Assembly: GCF_016862635.1 (NCBI RefSeq) | Contig: NZ_BONI01000019.1 | Span: forward strand, 59,430 to 123,429 | Source of the DNA: Catellatospora coxensis | GTDB lineage: Bacteria; Actinomycetota; Actinomycetes; Mycobacteriales; Micromonosporaceae | Reading direction: 5' to 3' | DNA: 64,000 nt | Shown here: positions 60,899-64,000 of the stretch, piece by piece | Numbering within the stretch: the first letter of the stretch is position 1 | Layout of the letters: the number at the start of each line of letters is the position of its first letter | The notes under the pieces: model-generated | Databases searched by the model: none | What the model saw: the letters and a program-made list of their open reading frames with translations, nothing else | What the model was told of the DNA's origin: nothing | Made by a program: the position numbers and the translations under genes

Positions 60899-61449
60899 CC
60901 GCGTACGTCGTTGGTGATGTCGGGACGCAACTGCACCCGCAGCCCGTCGGCGGCGTCCTTCGGCACGTCGAACACGACCACCCCGCCCGCCTTCTCGCCG
61001 GTGTTCAAGGTGACCGACTGCATGCCGGCGTCGAAGCCGAACGGCAGCACCGGCTCGAACAGCGTGCCGTCCGCGGCGACCAGCGCGAAGTCGCAGAAGC
61101 AGGCGTACGTCTTGCCCGCGCTCACCTTCACCTCGACCGTGATCGCGATGAACACGCCCTTCTTCGGGCGCACCAGCGCGCTGTCCGGGGCCACGGTGTG
61201 CCGGGACAGCTTGCTGACCGTGTACGCCACCCGGTTGTCGCCCAGCCCGCCGCTGGTCTCGATGCTCTGCCCGAGTTTCGCGGTCGGCGCGGACTCCGGC
61301 GACCTGGCCGGTGCGGACGCGGCCGGGTTGCCTCCGCCGGTCACGTTCGACTGCTGCGGCTTGACCCCGCAGCCCAGGCCGACCACGGCACCGAGGAGCA
61401 GCACGGCGATCAGCGCAGGCCGGTGCCGGGAGGGCCGGGGGGTCGACAT
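60883..61449 (-). CDS. DUF4352-type lipoprotein
   Basis: This 188-residue protein has a lipobox (LLLGAVVGLGCGVKPQQ) and a beta-sandwich DUF4352/telokin-like domain with NRVAYTVSKLSRH, KGVFIAITVEVKVSAGKTYA, LNTGEKAGGVVVFDVPKDA and RVQLRPDI. Two cysteines (YACFCD) may pair. It is anchored outside the membrane; its function is unknown. It overlaps the PNPOx-fold gene tail to tail. Confidence 0.85.
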   Translation of the reverse strand: MSTPRPSRHRPALIAVLLLGAVVGLGCGVKPQQSNVTGGGNPAASAPARSPESAPTAKLGQSIETSGGLGDNRVAYTVSKLSRHTVAPDSALVRPKKGVFIAITVEVKVSAGKTYACFCDFALVAADGTLFEPVLPFGFDAGMQSVTLNTGEKAGGVVVFDVPKDAADGLRVQLRPDITNDVRGYWTV

Positions 61450-61611
61450 CGTCGCATCGTAGACCGCGCGACCGCCTCGGTCGACAGTTCGCGTGAGCCG
61501 CGGTCGGCCGCGGAATTGCGTTGCCCAGGTCGCCGCCGGGCTCCTAGCCTGGGCTGTCACCAGGAACGCGGCCGTCTCCGCCCGTCCTCGAAAGCTGAGA
61601 AGAGGGTAGTC

Positions 61612-62877
61612 ATGAGGTCGCTGATTCCGGCTGTGCTGCGCGAGGAACGCCAGTTCGCCCGCTACTTCTACGGCCAGGCGCTGTCCATGGTCGGCGACCG
61701 GATCAGCTTCGTCATCATGCCGTTCGCCGTGCTGTCCATCCCCGGCGCGGACGCGGCCGACGTGGGCCTGGTCAGCGCGGCCACGCTCGTCCCGTTCCTG
61801 GTCTTCGCGCTGGCCGGTGGCGTATGGGCGGACCGGCTGCCCCGGCAGCGGGTGATGCTCGTCTCCGACCTGGTCCGCTTCGTGAGCCAGGCCATGGTGG
61901 CGGTACTGCTGCTGACCGGTGCCGCGCGGATCTCGCACCTGGTCGTGCTGATGGCGGTGTTCGGCACCGCCGACGCCTTCTTCGCGCCCGCCGCCGGCGG
62001 GCTGATGCCGCTGATCGTCGGCCCGGAACGGCTCCAGGAGGCCAACGCGCTGCGCGGCCTGGTGATGTCGACCGGCCTGGTCGCCGGACCGGCGCTGGCC
62101 GGAGGCCTGATCTTCCTGGTCGGGCCGGGCGGCGCGATCGCCCTCGACGCGCTGAGCTTCGCCGTCAGCGCCGCGTTCCTGGCCCGGCTCAGGCCGCGCG
62201 CCGCCGACCCCGCGGACGCCCCGCGGGGTGGCTTCCTCGCCCAGCTGCGCGAGGGCTTCACCGAGGTCATGTCGCGGACCTGGGTCTGGTCGACGCTCGC
62301 CGCGCTGTCGGTGTACCACGTGGTGGTGCTGCCGTCGGTGTTCGTGCTCGGGCCGGTGCTGTCGGCGCAGGAGTTCGGCGGCGCGGCGGCCTGGTCGGTG
62401 GTGGTGGCGGCGTTCGGCGTCGGCTCCGTCGTCGGCGACGTGATCGCGCTGCGCGTACGCATCGGCCGCCCGCTGGTGATCGCCGCGGCGGCGCTGGCCG
62501 TCGCCTCCTGCCAGGCCCTGATCATCGGGGCCGGCCCGACCATCCCGGTGATCGCCGCGCTGGAGGCCGTCACGGGCGTGGCGGTGGCGCTGGCGTTCAC
62601 GATGTGGGAGACGTCGCTGCAGGCCAACGTGCCGCAGGCGGCGCTGTCGCGGGTCAGCTCCTACGACTACCTGCTGACCGCGGGCCTGATGCCGCTGGGC
62701 CTCGCCGTCGCCGGCCCGATCGCGCAGGAGATCGGCTTGCGCCCGACGCTGTACGGCATGACGCTGCTGGGCGTGCCGGCCGCGCTGGCCCTGCTCGCCG
62801 TCCCGGCGGTCCGCCGCATGCGCGCCCCCGAACCGGTCGCACAGCCCGTCCCGGCGCCGGCTCCGGTCGCGGCATAG
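61612..62877 (+). CDS. MFS transporter (exporter-like)
   Basis: This 421-residue protein has about 12 membrane segments, with FYGQALSMVGDRISFVIMPF, ALAGGVWADRLPRQRVMLVS and VFGTADAFFAPAAGGLMPLI. It fits the MFS_3/enterobactin-exporter-like group. The ATG has AGAAGAGGG upstream. A longer upstream frame is not used. The substrate is unknown; drug or siderophore export is plausible. It starts 163 bp from the divergent lipoprotein gene. Confidence 0.88.
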   Translation: MRSLIPAVLREERQFARYFYGQALSMVGDRISFVIMPFAVLSIPGADAADVGLVSAATLVPFLVFALAGGVWADRLPRQRVMLVSDLVRFVSQAMVAVLLLTGAARISHLVVLMAVFGTADAFFAPAAGGLMPLIVGPERLQEANALRGLVMSTGLVAGPALAGGLIFLVGPGGAIALDALSFAVSAAFLARLRPRAADPADAPRGGFLAQLREGFTEVMSRTWVWSTLAALSVYHVVVLPSVFVLGPVLSAQEFGGAAAWSVVVAAFGVGSVVGDVIALRVRIGRPLVIAAAALAVASCQALIIGAGPTIPVIAALEAVTGVAVALAFTMWETSLQANVPQAALSRVSSYDYLLTAGLMPLGLAVAGPIAQEIGLRPTLYGMTLLGVPAALALLAVPAVRRMRAPEPVAQPVPAPAPVAA

Positions 62878-62886
62878 GCTGGCCGG

Positions 62887-63480
62887 ATGGCAGAGGTGAC
62901 AGCGGACACGAGCTTCTCCGGCGAGGACTGGTACGGCGACGAGCTGGTGGAGCGGCACTTCGTGCGCTGCACCTTCCGCGACGTCGACATGACCGAGCTG
63001 ACCAGCCAGAACGCCGTGTTCGAGGAGTGCGTGTTCGGCAACGTCAAGTTCAACGCCTCCCGGCATACCGACAGCGCGTTCCTGCGCTGCCAGTTCCTGC
63101 GCTGCAACCTGTTCGAGGCCGAGTTCACCGGGTGCAAGCTGACCGGCAGCGTGTTCGAGCAGTGCACGCTGCGGCCGCTGCGGGTGACCGGCGGCGACTG
63201 GTCGTTCGTCAACCTGTCCGACGCCGACCTGCGCGGCGTCACCTTCTCCGGCGTACGCATGCGCGAGGCCGACCTGACCTCCGCCGTCTGCGACGGCGCG
63301 ACGATCACCGCCGTGGACCTGTCCGGCGCGCACCTGGCCAAGGCCAAGCTCAACCGCTGCGACCTGCGCGGCAGCGACCTCACCGCGCTGCACCCCAACG
63401 AGGTCGAACTCCGCGACGCCGTCATCGACGCCCCGCAAGCCGTCGTCCTGGCCCAAACCCTCGGCCTCCGCATCGGCTGA
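62887..63480 (+). CDS. Pentapeptide-repeat protein
   Basis: This 197-residue protein contains repeated A(D/N)LXX-type units such as VDMTELTSQNAVFEECVFG, CNLFEAEFTGCKLTGSVFE, LSDADLRGVTFSGVRMREAD and LSGAHLAKAKLNRCDLRGSD, forming a quadrilateral beta helix. Similar proteins mimic DNA (for example gyrase protectors), but the role here is unknown. The ATG lies nine bases past the MFS stop, so the two genes may be co-transcribed. Confidence 0.9.
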   Translation: MAEVTADTSFSGEDWYGDELVERHFVRCTFRDVDMTELTSQNAVFEECVFGNVKFNASRHTDSAFLRCQFLRCNLFEAEFTGCKLTGSVFEQCTLRPLRVTGGDWSFVNLSDADLRGVTFSGVRMREADLTSAVCDGATITAVDLSGAHLAKAKLNRCDLRGSDLTALHPNEVELRDAVIDAPQAVVLAQTLGLRIG

Positions 63481-63510
63481 GCCACCCCACCCCACCGCCC
63501 TCGGACGATG

Positions 63511-63556
63511 GGAAGGGCACCTTCTACACGGACGTCCGTTAAGAAGGTGCCCTTCC
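63511..63556. terminator. Near-perfect 46-bp palindrome / bidirectional terminator
   Basis: Fifteen-base perfect outer arms (63511-63525 and 63542-63556) enclose a further near-palindrome, giving 46 bp with only two mismatched pairs around GGACGTCC. TTTGTT follows on the right. It separates the pentapeptide gene and the convergent GH43-type gene and would stop both transcripts. The TTAAGAAGG-type arm may belong to a repeat family common in Micromonosporaceae, but I cannot check that. Confidence 0.8.
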
Positions 63557-63576
63557 TTTGTTCCGGTCGGGAGGGG

Positions 63577-64000
63577 TCAGTGTTCGAGGTAGGTGGCGTG
63601 GTCGTAGTCGGCGTAGGCGCCGTCGGCGCCGAGGTCCTGGACCCAGAGGCCGAGGAAGGCGCCGGTGAAGCCCCAGGCGGCGGGTTCGCCGTCGACCTCG
63701 CGGGCAGCGTGCTCGTCGGACAGGATCGTCGCGTCGAACGTCGCCGGGAGCTGCTGCCAGCCGACCCCGGTGTGGTACGCGAAGCGCAGCGCGGGACCGT
63801 CGAACTCCACCCGCAGGCCGACCCGGTCCAGCCCGGTCACGTCGACGGCCAGTTCGGGGTGGGCGGTGCGTTTGCCGCTGTTCGAGCTGAGCACCTCCAG
63901 CAGGCGCCGGCCGTCGTCGGCCCGGGTCACGTACGCGTAGTACCAGTTCTGGGTGTTGTAGTAGCCGGTGATCCCGGCGAGCTGCCGGTGGTCGGCCGGC
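63577..64000 (-). CDS. C-terminal part of a GH43-type glycoside hydrolase (partial)
   Basis: About 140 residues of the C-terminus are in the window, and the frame is open past the right edge. It reads GITGYYNTQNWYYAYVTRAD, LRVEFDGPALRFAYHTGVGW, ATFDATILSDEHA and WGFTGAFLGLWVQDLGADGA. This is the beta-sandwich domain (GH43_C2/DUF1349-like) that follows the catalytic propeller of beta-xylosidase/arabinosidase GH43 enzymes. The catalytic part lies outside. An internal GTG at 63930 should not be taken as the start, because homologous sequence continues upstream. Confidence 0.8.
   Translation of the reverse strand, partial: PADHRQLAGITGYYNTQNWYYAYVTRADDGRRLLEVLSSNSGKRTAHPELAVDVTGLDRVGLRVEFDGPALRFAYHTGVGWQQLPATFDATILSDEHAAREVDGEPAAWGFTGAFLGLWVQDLGADGAYADYDHATYLEH

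Noticed and set aside
63577..63930. A complete 117-residue gene starting at the GTG at 63930
   Set aside because: Coding sequence with GH43_C2-like motifs continues upstream to the window edge, so this is the end of a larger gene.
1..64000. tRNA, rRNA, CRISPR array, integrase or insertion sequence
   Set aside because: I saw no tRNA arm pattern, no regular short repeats with spacers and no transposase or integrase motifs. A short tRNA could still have been missed by eye.

Overview
The window is high-GC actinobacterial DNA with GTG and ATG starts, dense ATGA and TGATG overlaps, and long GC-rich spurious frames. A complete conservon (cvnABCD), secreted hydrolases with fascin-like and discoidin modules, and abundant GC-rich palindromes suggest a filamentous actinomycete, probably of the Micromonosporaceae. 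The family is an inference; there is no rRNA or other marker here. I found no tRNA, rRNA, CRISPR array or transposase.

Layout. 1-1385: the 5' end of an unknown leftward gene and a secreted ThuA-fascin protein. 1386-1754: a regulatory region with one CTATAG palindrome and two AGATCT palindromes. 1755-9732: an Ebo/EDB-type operon (inositol-phosphate-synthase-like, UbiA-like, TIM barrel fused to EboA, EboB, EboE, EboF) followed by a polyprenyl diphosphate synthase. 9889-23222: five large secreted proteins (GH95-like, two PQQ-type sugar dehydrogenases, ThuA-DUF1080, GH99). 23424-28152: a CUT2-type sugar ABC transporter. 28215-30380: a TraR/DksA zinc-finger protein, a zincin and an M23 peptidase.

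30412-39274 holds an unrecognised giant protein and a three-gene overlapping unit: a DUF559-like nuclease, a double winged-helix protein and a double-motor ATPase (AAA plus HerA/FtsK-like). This is the best candidate in the window for an undescribed system, possibly anti-phage defence. 39370-42235: an orphan trpBA pair and a GntR/UTRA regulator. 42239-46131: a MerR regulator with its target aldo/keto reductase, a bacterial PARG, an Asp/Glu-racemase-like protein and a membrane protein. 46169-49603: a GH29 fucosidase with a divergent AraC regulator, ArsR plus a PspB-like small membrane protein, and a DinB protein. 49753-52968: a KhtTU-like K+/H+ antiporter pair and an M20 amidohydrolase. 53138-57285: the conservon. 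57460-64000: an M28 peptidase with P domains, CadD, a PNPOx-fold protein, a DUF4352 lipoprotein, an MFS permease, a pentapeptide-repeat protein and the 3' end of a GH43-type gene.

How the genes fit together. A 10-14 bp palindrome centred on CTATAG precedes the ThuA gene, the secreted-enzyme block and the ABC transporter. This suggests one regulon that degrades an external glycan, possibly partly through 3-keto sugars (PQQ-type dehydrogenases, ThuA, DUF1080), and imports the products. GH99, GH95 and GH29 point to mannose- or fucose-containing glycans. The Ebo operon is divergent from the ThuA gene and has its own AGATCT palindromes; it resembles loci needed to move or expose specialised metabolites.
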